A stretch of DNA of 64,000 bases from Chitinophagaceae bacterium (GTDB lineage Bacteria; Bacteroidota; Bacteroidia; Chitinophagales; Chitinophagaceae). The notes under the pieces are model-generated. The model saw only the letters and a list, made by a program, of their open reading frames with translations, ran no database searches and had not been told where the DNA came from. The translations under genes were made by a program, and so were the position numbers. Shown here piece after piece: positions 1-7,278 of the stretch (position 1 is the stretch's first letter; every line of letters starts with the position of its first letter). The DNA lies in contig CANGWB010000006.1 of assembly GCA_947457465.1 (NCBI GenBank), forward strand, positions 1 through 64,000, given 5' to 3'.

Positions 1-503
1 AGTGGTTTTAGTTCCTCCACCAGAAAACGCAGATAATTATCCGATACCGGCTGAAAGATCTCTTTCGTCCGACCTTTCTCTTGTAGCTCCCGCGTGATAT
101 TATCTTTTTCTTCGGAGGTCAATCCATCAAAAGGTTTTTGCGGGAAATAATCGGGGTGACGCGTAACGCCTCCATTCCAAACACCCACCACGATCGTAGG
201 CGGTATTTGTTGAGCTTGTATCAGTGCTGACAGAGTTTCATCCACGCGCCAGCATTGCTTATTCCAGGTCAGCGTACTATCGAAGAGCATTTGTCCGTCG
301 TGCATATACAGCACCGCATATTTTTTTGCGGGATCATATCCGGCCGGAAGCCACACATCTACGTTTCGGGGTGTGACGTATTTCGATCGAAATGAATCGA
401 TCCGCTCGATCCGTCCCGAAGAGGGTTTAGGAAGTTGGGCGTGTAACACTGTTGCTGAAGCAATAATCAGCAAAAGGCAGTAGAGTGTGTGAGTACGATT
501 CAT
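1..503 (-). CDS. Putative secreted esterase, alpha/beta-hydrolase fold (C-terminus cut by window edge)
   Basis: Only the first 167 codons are inside the window. The protein starts with a signal peptide (MNRTHTLYCLLLII... ending VLHAQ), so it is exported. It then shows the start of the esterase D / enterochelin-esterase-like fold: a strand with DVWLPAGYDP, then VLYMHDGQMLFD and later TIVVGVWNGG, which in this family form the first beta-strands and the oxyanion-hole region. The nucleophile elbow lies outside the window. It is the last gene in the direction of the glucan locus but is separated from susE by a strong terminator and a 144-base repeat element, so it is probably transcribed on its own. 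Substrate unknown. The family call is by motif recognition only. Confidence 0.7.
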   Translation of the reverse strand, partial: MNRTHTLYCLLLIIASATVLHAQLPKPSSGRIERIDSFRSKYVTPRNVDVWLPAGYDPAKKYAVLYMHDGQMLFDSTLTWNKQCWRVDETLSALIQAQQIPPTIVVGVWNGGVTRHPDYFPQKPFDGLTSEEKDNITRELQEKGRTKEIFQPVSDNYLRFLVEELKP

Positions 504-514
504 ACTTAGGAAAA

Positions 515-658
515 CAGTTTAGAGAGTTTAGAAGGTTTTGGGTTGAGGAGGTTGAGTGGCCTGTCTAAACTTACTAAACTTATCATCCATCAACCATCTC
601 ATCTTTCACCCTTCACCCTTCATCCTTCACCTTTCATCCTTCATCTCTCAACCTTCAA
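515..658. repeat. Element A: composite heptamer/nonamer inverted-repeat element
   Basis: The purine-rich left arm contains AGTTTAGAGAGTTTAGA (517-533). It is answered by TCTAAACTTACTAAACTT (564-581), whose reverse complement matches it at about 15 of 17 positions. From about 583 to 658 the plus strand is pyrimidine-rich. On the minus strand it reads as about nine degenerate 7-mers of the form G(A/G/T)TGAAR, such as GTTGAAG, GATGAAA and GGTGAAG. It lies between the susE terminator and the esterase gene. It shares architecture with the elements at 10251, 22516, 28714, 50744, 51515 and 57037. I see no open reading frame of substance in it. Confidence 0.75.
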
Positions 659-659
659 C

Positions 660-689
660 AAAAAAGGCGGCTTTTCAGCCGCCTTTTTT
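660..689 (-). terminator. Rho-independent terminator of the susCDE operon
   Basis: A perfect 12-base stem AAAAAAGGCGGC / GCCGCCTTTTTT with a six-base loop begins 19 bases after the susE stop codon. Read on the minus strand it is a GC-rich stem followed by six T. The flanking A-run makes it potentially bidirectional. Confidence 0.92.
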
Positions 690-707
690 CAATATGTATC
701 AGATCGA

Positions 708-1778
708 TTAATTACGACGGATGCTATAAGCATAGTTTCCGGCGATTCCCAGATCGAGGGTGATGGTGTAATTACCCGCAGTAGTAATAGGAATATTGTT
801 GCCGCCGTACTCAGGCTTTCCATCAGCAGGGTCGTTGTCGCCAAAGTTGATGGGCCAGTCATTGTTGGCACGGAACTTCATCTCGCCCGCCGTCAGGTTG
901 GTGGTGATGATGTATACATTCTGAGCGATGTCATAAGTCATTGCAGTGCTGGCACCCCATCCACCAGGAGTAGCACTACCAACGATACCCCACGTATCGA
1001 TCTTGGTGTTGGACCAAGTCATGTTGGACGTATTGGCCGTGATGCGATACACGCCGGCGCCTTGGCCGAGGGTGAGGTTGGCACCACCAGGACCGAGGTT
1101 GCTACCACCGTAGTTACCGAAATCACCGAATGACCAATCCGGCCCCTTCACCATCTTGAATTCAGGTGTAGCATTGTTGAAGTAGATATAGCCATCGTAA
1201 TTGCTTCCGGTGGTACCACTGGCAAAACGATCGACGATCTTCGGTGCAGTAGAAGGTGACCAACCCTGAAAGTTACCGGCAATGAACAGGGCTTGTGGGA
1301 AGCTGTAGTTCACGATGTCACGGTATGAGGTAACCGTCATGCTCAACACATTCGAATAAATAGGCGCTACGCCAGATCCTACATCAGCTTTGATACGAGC
1401 CTGGACCTGTGTAGCTGCACCATTGGCGATAATGTCTTGCATTCTAGCATTGAAATCCTTCACAGTGAAAGTCCTCGACAACTGCGTGTTAATATTGATA
1501 CTGGTAGAAGTAGCTGTAGCGAAATTGGTTCCTCCTCTACAGAGCTCCAGCGTGTAGTTGATTCCGGCATCGAAACCGAAATCAGCCTTGGTCCAGCTGA
1601 ACGAAACAGCATTGTTATCCTGATTCGCTTGCGCCAGCACCAACGTAGTTGTAGTGGCCGATAAGGTCACTGCACCCTTGGGTGCCAATACGGCACGCGT
1701 CTCTTCTTTTTTACAGGCTGCGAGGGTAAGCATCGCTCCACCGATCAGCAGCCAGGTGAGTTTTTGAATGTTTTTCAT
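708..1778 (-). CDS. susE: SusE-like starch-binding outer-membrane lipoprotein
   Basis: 356 residues. A lipobox (LTLAAC, cysteine 22) marks a lipoprotein, expected on the cell surface. The N-terminal part (about 35-155) looks like the SusE immunoglobulin-like domain. Two carbohydrate-binding modules of the SusE/SusF kind follow: one starting FIAGNFQGWSP near 165, the second starting WGIVGSATPGGWG near 262, each rich in Trp and Gly. It is the third gene of susC-susD-susE with a 30-base gap after susD and is closed by the terminator at 660-689. In the known starch system SusE holds malto-oligosaccharides for SusCD. No SusF is present, so the two modules here may be the only accessory binding sites. 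The glucan specificity is inferred from the neighbouring GH13 gene. Confidence 0.85.
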   Translation of the reverse strand: MKNIQKLTWLLIGGAMLTLAACKKEETRAVLAPKGAVTLSATTTTLVLAQANQDNNAVSFSWTKADFGFDAGINYTLELCRGGTNFATATSTSININTQLSRTFTVKDFNARMQDIIANGAATQVQARIKADVGSGVAPIYSNVLSMTVTSYRDIVNYSFPQALFIAGNFQGWSPSTAPKIVDRFASGTTGSNYDGYIYFNNATPEFKMVKGPDWSFGDFGNYGGSNLGPGGANLTLGQGAGVYRITANTSNMTWSNTKIDTWGIVGSATPGGWGASTAMTYDIAQNVYIITTNLTAGEMKFRANNDWPINFGDNDPADGKPEYGGNNIPITTAGNYTITLDLGIAGNYAYSIRRN

Positions 1779-1808
1779 ATAAACAGTATTGCGGTTTGAA
1801 TAGATCGA

Positions 1809-3392
1809 TTAATAACCGGGATTTTGAACAAGGTTGGGGTTTGCCACCAAGTCAGCAGAAGGAATGGGGAACAACTTGCGGGTGTTCGCAACAGAACGAC
1901 CCGCCTGAATACCACCTTTCCAAGCCCAGAGGTAAGTACCTTCCGTGAACTGTCCGTAGCGGATCAGGTCGGTACGACGAACTGCTTCCCAATACAACTC
2001 ACGAGCACGCTCATCCAACAGGTACGGAACAGTCAACTGCGCTGAGTTGATGTTTCCAGATGCATTTCCGTATGCACGAGTGCGCAATGCATTAACATAG
2101 TTCAATGCAGTAGTGATATTTCCACCGGCACCACCACGCAGAGTGGCTTCGGCATAGTTGAGATAAACTTCGGCGAGACGGAAAATGGGGAAATCCGTAT
2201 CCACCCAAGTTGGGTTGGAACCGTTTGCTCCTGTAGATGTCTTGTTGCGGAATTTGATCACCGCATACCCATTGGTGAATTCAGAGATGTCATTGATCTC
2301 GAGGCTCTGTCCATTGGTGTAGAAGTTGCGACGACTATCCAATACATCAGGCAATTTAGCAACAAACTCTTTTGTCGTACGGAGACCACCCCATCCGAAA
2401 TCAAGTCCGTGGTCAGAAGCTTGCATAGAACCCCCCACGGGCGCATGGCAGAGGAAGGTTGTTCCACCCCATGTGCGTGACTTCATTCCATCAAAGTTCA
2501 CCGCGAAAATGAATTCTCCGGCACCGGTAGTATGGTTATCCGCCAGGAACAGGTTGCGATAATTACCAGCCAGTGTATAACCGGTTACCGCAGTCACCTT
2601 GTTACAGTACGTGATGCAATCACCAAACTTGGCAGTACCTGTGTACACTTCCGCGTTCAGATAGAGACGGCTGAGCAGGGCCCAAGCAGCTGCTTTGTCG
2701 GCACGACCATACTCATTGGAACGAGCATCTTTCAGTTCTGTCTCGATCGCCTTCAGTTCCGTTTCGATGTACGTGAACAAGGCCGTACGGCTGGTCTGGT
2801 TTGGCAAGAAGGCACCCACGTTGTCGTTTTCTGTTACGAAGGGTACGCTTCCAAACAGATCCAATGCATGGTAGTAGCTGAGGGCACGGAGGAACCGAGC
2901 CTCTGCACGCATGTACCCGATCTCAGTGGCATCCGCTCCGGAGATGTTGCGCTCAGATAGTTTTGACGGAGCACTCTCACGGATGAATTCATTGGCCAGG
3001 GTGATCTGGAAGTAGATGCGGCTATAGAGCGCGCGGATGAATACGTCCGCCGGACTCCATGACATATTGTGAAAATCCTTGATGGTGGCATCGTTCCAGC
3101 CGATCACCGCTTCGTCAGTAGTCAACTCCTGCGCTGACCAGTACTGGCGGATGTAGCTGGAGAATCCTTCATCGATACCGGCGATGTCGCCTTGACCGTC
3201 AGGACCACTATTACCGGTCAATGTTAAACCGGCATAAACTTTAGCCAGCACCTGACGGTAGCCGTCGAGGTTCACATATAGAGAGGCCGCGGTGTTGCCG
3301 TATTTCGGCTTGCGGTCCAGGTCTTTGGTACAGGCTACGAAACTCACTACTGTGATCATCGAAAGCCCCAACCATGTTAATGTCTTACGCAT
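1809..3392 (-). CDS. susD: SusD/RagB-family nutrient-binding lipoprotein
   Basis: 527 residues, a normal SusD length. The lipobox FVAC (cysteine 21) follows a short hydrophobic segment. The helical repeat core shows the usual SusD features: a YMRAEARFLRA helix, the DFPIFRLAEVYLNYAEA stretch, and a C-terminus ending LFPIP...NPNLVQNPGY, typical of the family. SusD proteins form the lid over a SusC transporter and bind the glycan. It starts 26 bases after the susC stop and ends 30 bases before susE, so the three are surely one operon. Alpha-glucan as ligand is inferred from SusE and the amylase next door. Confidence 0.93.
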   Translation of the reverse strand: MRKTLTWLGLSMITVVSFVACTKDLDRKPKYGNTAASLYVNLDGYRQVLAKVYAGLTLTGNSGPDGQGDIAGIDEGFSSYIRQYWSAQELTTDEAVIGWNDATIKDFHNMSWSPADVFIRALYSRIYFQITLANEFIRESAPSKLSERNISGADATEIGYMRAEARFLRALSYYHALDLFGSVPFVTENDNVGAFLPNQTSRTALFTYIETELKAIETELKDARSNEYGRADKAAAWALLSRLYLNAEVYTGTAKFGDCITYCNKVTAVTGYTLAGNYRNLFLADNHTTGAGEFIFAVNFDGMKSRTWGGTTFLCHAPVGGSMQASDHGLDFGWGGLRTTKEFVAKLPDVLDSRRNFYTNGQSLEINDISEFTNGYAVIKFRNKTSTGANGSNPTWVDTDFPIFRLAEVYLNYAEATLRGGAGGNITTALNYVNALRTRAYGNASGNINSAQLTVPYLLDERARELYWEAVRRTDLIRYGQFTEGTYLWAWKGGIQAGRSVANTRKLFPIPSADLVANPNLVQNPGY

Positions 3393-3418
3393 ATTATTTC
3401 TTTTGATGGTTTTTCAGA

Positions 3419-6418
3419 TTAGAACTCTACGTTGAAGCCCAACGTGAAAATACGGGGGCGGGGATAGAAATTGTTGTCGATACCGCCGGCGATCTCGGGA
3501 TCCAATCCCTGATACTTGGTGATCACAAAAGCATTCTGCACACTCGCATTGGCGCGCAGGCTGGAAATGCCTTTCAGTACACTTCCGAAATCGTATCCGA
3601 TGGTGAAGTTATCCATTCGAACGAAGGAAGCATTGTCAACATAGTAGTCAGAGAAGTACTGAGGAACAACAAATCCCGTTTCGAGGTAATTTCTGTGCAC
3701 ATTGCCCAAGAATCCACCCACGCCAGGGAATGCCTGCTGCAAATTGCCCGCACCGGAGAACATATTATTATACATGTAGTTCCCGATATTGGCGCGGAGC
3801 ACCGTAGATGCACTCCACTTGCCATAAGAAGCAGAGGTAGTGAATCCGATGATCCAGTTCGGCTCAGGCGACTGATAACGATAGTAGTCGAGGTTGTTGA
3901 TCAAACCGTCTTTATTTCTATCAACATACAAACCTTCAACAGGTTTACCGCTTTGGTCATAAGCCTGCTGCAGCACAAAGAAAGAAGAGGGACGATAGCC
4001 TACAGACTGGATTTGAATGGTATTACCAACTCCACCGGAGATACCGCCGGTAGCGACACCGATGAAGGTTGGGTCATCAACTTTGGTAAGTCGGGTGATC
4101 TCGTTTGTGTTGTAGGTAACGTTGAAACCAAGGTCCCAAGTGAATTTGTTTGCTTTAACCACATTAGCATTAATCTGCAATTCCACACCGCGGTTAGTCA
4201 TGTCACCAACGTTGGTAAAAATGCGGTTGGTGAAGTTGGTACCGGCAGGTACATCAATAAAGCTCAGCAGGTCACGGGTATCCTTGAAATAGTAATCCAA
4301 GCTACCGCTTACCCGACCGTTCCCAAAGCCGAAGTCGATACCGGCATTATAGGTTGTGGTCGTTTCCCACTTGATGTTCGCATCATATCCAACCGGACGC
4401 TGAACAGGGAAGAAAGCATTTCCGAACTGATACTGTGCAGTCTGAGTACCCAATGTGTAATTGGCGATGTAGGCATAGTCGTTGCCTATCTCTTGCTGAC
4501 CGGTAGTACCATAGCCCAAACGCAACTTCAGGTTAGAGATTAACTTGCTGTTCTTCAGGAATGATTCTTCCGAGATATTCCAGGCGAAAGCCGCAGAAGG
4601 GAAGATTCCCCAGCGCTGATCAGGACTGAAGCGGGAAGAACCATCGCGACGGATACTGGCTGTCAACAAATATTTGCCGTTAGAGGTAAGGTTCGCACGG
4701 CCATAGAAAGAAACCAATGTATTCTGGGTGAAGAAGGGGAACGGTGCTGCAGGCGCAAACTCTCTTCCGTCTGCACGAAAGTCCGCGAAGTTGGTCGACT
4801 TGCGAACGAAATCCTGATAACCGTATCCAGCCATGGCTTCAAGGCGACCTTTGATAGCCTTGATATCACGCGTGTAGTTCAGGTAGAAATCGAGCAGTTT
4901 GTTAGTCTTGGTGTTGTCATATTGATTATTGACACCACCACGGATATAAGCAGCCGCTGCAGAGTCAGGAACATAAACGGTTCCCTCGCCCTTCGCATGG
5001 TCGATACCCACATTCAAGTTGGCGCGCAATCCGGCCACCTGTGGGATCGTATAATTCAGCTGAAGGTTGGAGATATAACGATTAACCTGGCTTTTATCTT
5101 CAAAGCCACGACCCGGCTCCGTCAATACATATTTTTCACGGATGTTGAGGAAGGCCAAAGGATTCTTGGGAGCCAAACCATTAGGCTGGTTGTTGTTAGC
5201 CAACCATTCCCAATAGCCACCAAAGCGCATGTCTCCACTGCGGAAAGGCGTTTGAGTGGGGTCGAAGAAAGCGGCACCACTGATCGCACCCTGATTAGCG
5301 AAGTTGTTGTTGGTAATGCTGGTTTTCAAATTGAAGTCAACCTTCAGGTTGTTATTCAGAAAACTGGGGTTGATGTTCAAACTCGTTGAAACACGACGCA
5401 TGTTGTCTGATTTCAGGATACCATCCTGATTGAGATAGCCGAGTGAGAAACGGTAAGGAAGTTTATCGATGCCGCCGGTCAGGGAGATGGTATTGTCAGT
5501 CATCAGTGCTCCACGGTAGACCATATCCTGCCAGTCAGTTTTGGCAGGCCCCAACAAAGAGCGTTGAGTGGCATTTCCCTTGGAGTTGACAAGCGAGCGA
5601 TATTCATCAGCATTTAACACATCGACTGTATTGCCAACGAGTGAGAGCGAGTTTTGGGAAGAGAATCCAACCTTCAACTTGCCGGATTTACCTTTTTTGG
5701 TTGTGATCAGGATTACACCGTTAGTAGCACGGTTTCCATAGATCGCGGTAGCCGATGCGTCCTTCAGAACGGTGAAAGTCTCAATGTCATTGGGGTTGAT
5801 CAAGTTCAGGGGATTCGGTGATCCGGAGATACCACCCTGCTGATCGATGGGCACCCCGTCGATAATGATCAACGGGTCATTGCTACCGGAGAGAGAGGAT
5901 GTACCACGTACACGGATACGTCCACCTGCACCAGGGGCACCACTGGGGGCGGTGATCTGTACACCAGCCACTTTACCATTGATCAATTGTTCAGGAGAGG
6001 TAAGAGGCCCTTTAGCAAAATCCTTCACCCCTACTGTTGCAACGGCACCGGTCAGGTCTTTCTTACGGGCACTGCCGTAACCTACCAATACAACTTCACC
6101 CAGGTCGCCAGCGGCAGCCTCAAGAGTAACTTGCACTTGATCAGATCCTTCGATCGATACTACCTGAGTGGCGTATCCGACGGAAGAAATGCTGAGGGAT
6201 TTGTCTGCAGCTGTAACATTGATCTTGAAAGATCCGGAGGCATCCGTTTGTGTGCCTCGCTTAGAGGAAGAAGCTGTTACCGAAGCACCGGAGAGCCCGT
6301 TGCCGGAACGTGAATCCAGGACTTTACCGGAGATCGTTCGGTCCTGAGCGAATACCCATTGCGCAGCCAATAAGCCTACGCACAACAGGCACGCCTGAAG
6401 CGATTTTTTCAATGACAT
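3419..6418 (-). CDS. susC: SusC/RagA-family TonB-dependent outer-membrane transporter
   Basis: 999 residues. A signal peptide ends near WVFAQ (25). Next comes a carboxypeptidase-regulatory-like domain (about 28-100, TISGKVLDSRSGNGLSGA). The TonB box and plug follow, with the family signature LGEVVLVGYGSARKKDLTGAV-like segment near 108-128. The rest is a 22-strand-type barrel ending in the aromatic C-terminus FTLGFNVEF. It imports oligosaccharides using TonB energy together with SusD. A 154-base gap separates it from the upstream regulator gene. That gap holds a palindrome at 6451-6464 and a near-match to the -7 element (TAATATTG on the minus strand, 6476-6483), so susCDE probably has its own regulated promoter. 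Confidence 0.95.
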   Translation of the reverse strand: MSLKKSLQACLLCVGLLAAQWVFAQDRTISGKVLDSRSGNGLSGASVTASSSKRGTQTDASGSFKINVTAADKSLSISSVGYATQVVSIEGSDQVQVTLEAAAGDLGEVVLVGYGSARKKDLTGAVATVGVKDFAKGPLTSPEQLINGKVAGVQITAPSGAPGAGGRIRVRGTSSLSGSNDPLIIIDGVPIDQQGGISGSPNPLNLINPNDIETFTVLKDASATAIYGNRATNGVILITTKKGKSGKLKVGFSSQNSLSLVGNTVDVLNADEYRSLVNSKGNATQRSLLGPAKTDWQDMVYRGALMTDNTISLTGGIDKLPYRFSLGYLNQDGILKSDNMRRVSTSLNINPSFLNNNLKVDFNLKTSITNNNFANQGAISGAAFFDPTQTPFRSGDMRFGGYWEWLANNNQPNGLAPKNPLAFLNIREKYVLTEPGRGFEDKSQVNRYISNLQLNYTIPQVAGLRANLNVGIDHAKGEGTVYVPDSAAAAYIRGGVNNQYDNTKTNKLLDFYLNYTRDIKAIKGRLEAMAGYGYQDFVRKSTNFADFRADGREFAPAAPFPFFTQNTLVSFYGRANLTSNGKYLLTASIRRDGSSRFSPDQRWGIFPSAAFAWNISEESFLKNSKLISNLKLRLGYGTTGQQEIGNDYAYIANYTLGTQTAQYQFGNAFFPVQRPVGYDANIKWETTTTYNAGIDFGFGNGRVSGSLDYYFKDTRDLLSFIDVPAGTNFTNRIFTNVGDMTNRGVELQINANVVKANKFTWDLGFNVTYNTNEITRLTKVDDPTFIGVATGGISGGVGNTIQIQSVGYRPSSFFVLQQAYDQSGKPVEGLYVDRNKDGLINNLDYYRYQSPEPNWIIGFTTSASYGKWSASTVLRANIGNYMYNNMFSGAGNLQQAFPGVGGFLGNVHRNYLETGFVVPQYFSDYYVDNASFVRMDNFTIGYDFGSVLKGISSLRANASVQNAFVITKYQGLDPEIAGGIDNNFYPRPRIFTLGFNVEF

Positions 6419-6450
6419 GACAATCAGTTTTTGTTGGTTTAATGCCTATG

Positions 6451-6464
6451 CACATACATATGTG
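6451..6464. promoter_or_regulatory. Palindrome in the susC leader, candidate operator
   Basis: CACATACATATGTG has perfect 6-base arms around a 2-base centre. It lies about 33 bases before the susC start and just downstream of a one-mismatch -7 box (TAATATTG, 6476-6483 on the minus strand). The gene directly upstream encodes a Nudix-like regulator, so this is a reasonable site for it. No second copy was found in the window, so the link is inference. Confidence 0.35.
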
Positions 6465-6572
6465 TACAGACGACACAATATTAATGCAATTTTAATAAGA
6501 AGACTGAAAAAAAGTAAAATCCTTTTGTGTAAGAGAAAGTCGGCTCAACCCCCCCAAATGACTCTACAATTG

Positions 6573-7262
6573 CTATCGCTTTCCACTCTGACTCTTGGCA
6601 TACAATCGGCCGGGGCGGTGCACAACGGACCGCTCCAGTTCGCCAGTATCCCGCAACCATTCTTTCACAGCGATCTTCTTTCTGAAATTGCGGCGATCCA
6701 GCGGTTCCCCCAAAACCGACTCATACAGCTCCTGAAGATCACGTAAGGCGAATTTTACTGGCAAGAGATTGAAAAGCAATGGCTTCTCAAAAACCTGTTC
6801 TCGAAGACGTTGTAAACAGGTGTCCAATATTTTTCGGTGGTCGAAGGCCATTTTCTTGAGAGTACGTACAGGCTTCCAGGACAGTTCATTCTCGTTGAAC
6901 TGCAATTTGTGGTTATTGATGTCGATCAGGGAATAATAGGCGATGGTTACGACGCGACCGGAAGGGTGCCGATCGCATTCGCCAAAGGCCTGGGCCTGCT
7001 CGAGAAATACGTTCTTTAAACCCGTACGCTCCTCGAGTACCCGATAGGACGCCTCATCAATATCCTCTTCGGGACGGACCAGGTCGCCCAGCAGCGACCA
7101 TTGACCCGCAAATTCCTTCAAGTCAGACTTGATCACGAGCACTTGCAATTCCTTATCCGCGTAACCGAAGATTACACAGTCTACCGAAAGCCCAATCTTG
7201 AAATAGGATTGATGGCTCCGCTTCTCCGCAGCGGCGGATTTGAATGAATGGATCGGCGTCAT
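6573..7262 (-). CDS. Nudix-like transcriptional regulator (NrtR/AraR type) of the glucan locus
   Basis: 229 residues from the ATG at 7262. An upstream TTG start at 7295 would overlap the amylase gene and is less likely. The first two thirds form a Nudix fold (FKIGLSVDCVIFGY; WSLLGDLVRPEEDIDEA). The catalytic box is degenerate: the usual RELxEETGL reads RVLEERTGL, losing two of the acidic residues needed to bind metal. The C-terminal third (about 150-229, NFRKKIAVKEWLRDTG) resembles the winged helix of NrtR. Nudix-like regulators such as AraR of Bacteroides sense a sugar rather than hydrolyse a nucleotide. Position between the amylase and susC suggests it senses a glucan breakdown product. The ligand is unknown. 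Confidence 0.82.
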   Translation of the reverse strand: MTPIHSFKSAAAEKRSHQSYFKIGLSVDCVIFGYADKELQVLVIKSDLKEFAGQWSLLGDLVRPEEDIDEASYRVLEERTGLKNVFLEQAQAFGECDRHPSGRVVTIAYYSLIDINNHKLQFNENELSWKPVRTLKKMAFDHRKILDTCLQRLREQVFEKPLLFNLLPVKFALRDLQELYESVLGEPLDRRNFRKKIAVKEWLRDTGELERSVVHRPGRLYAKSQSGKR

Positions 7263-7278
7263 GAAAGCAGTCGTTCGG

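Noticed and set aside
515-658. Short periodic repeats considered as a CRISPR remnant
   Set aside because: Units are 7-9 bases with no spacers, and no cas genes are in the window.
543-1133. Plus-strand open frame over repeat element A and susE
   Set aside because: Its sequence reads low-complexity repeat and antisense susE; no protein features.
3695-4543. Long antisense open frame (282 codons) across susC
   Set aside because: It is the reverse-frame shadow of a strongly recognised SusC protein and shows no domain or signal of its own.
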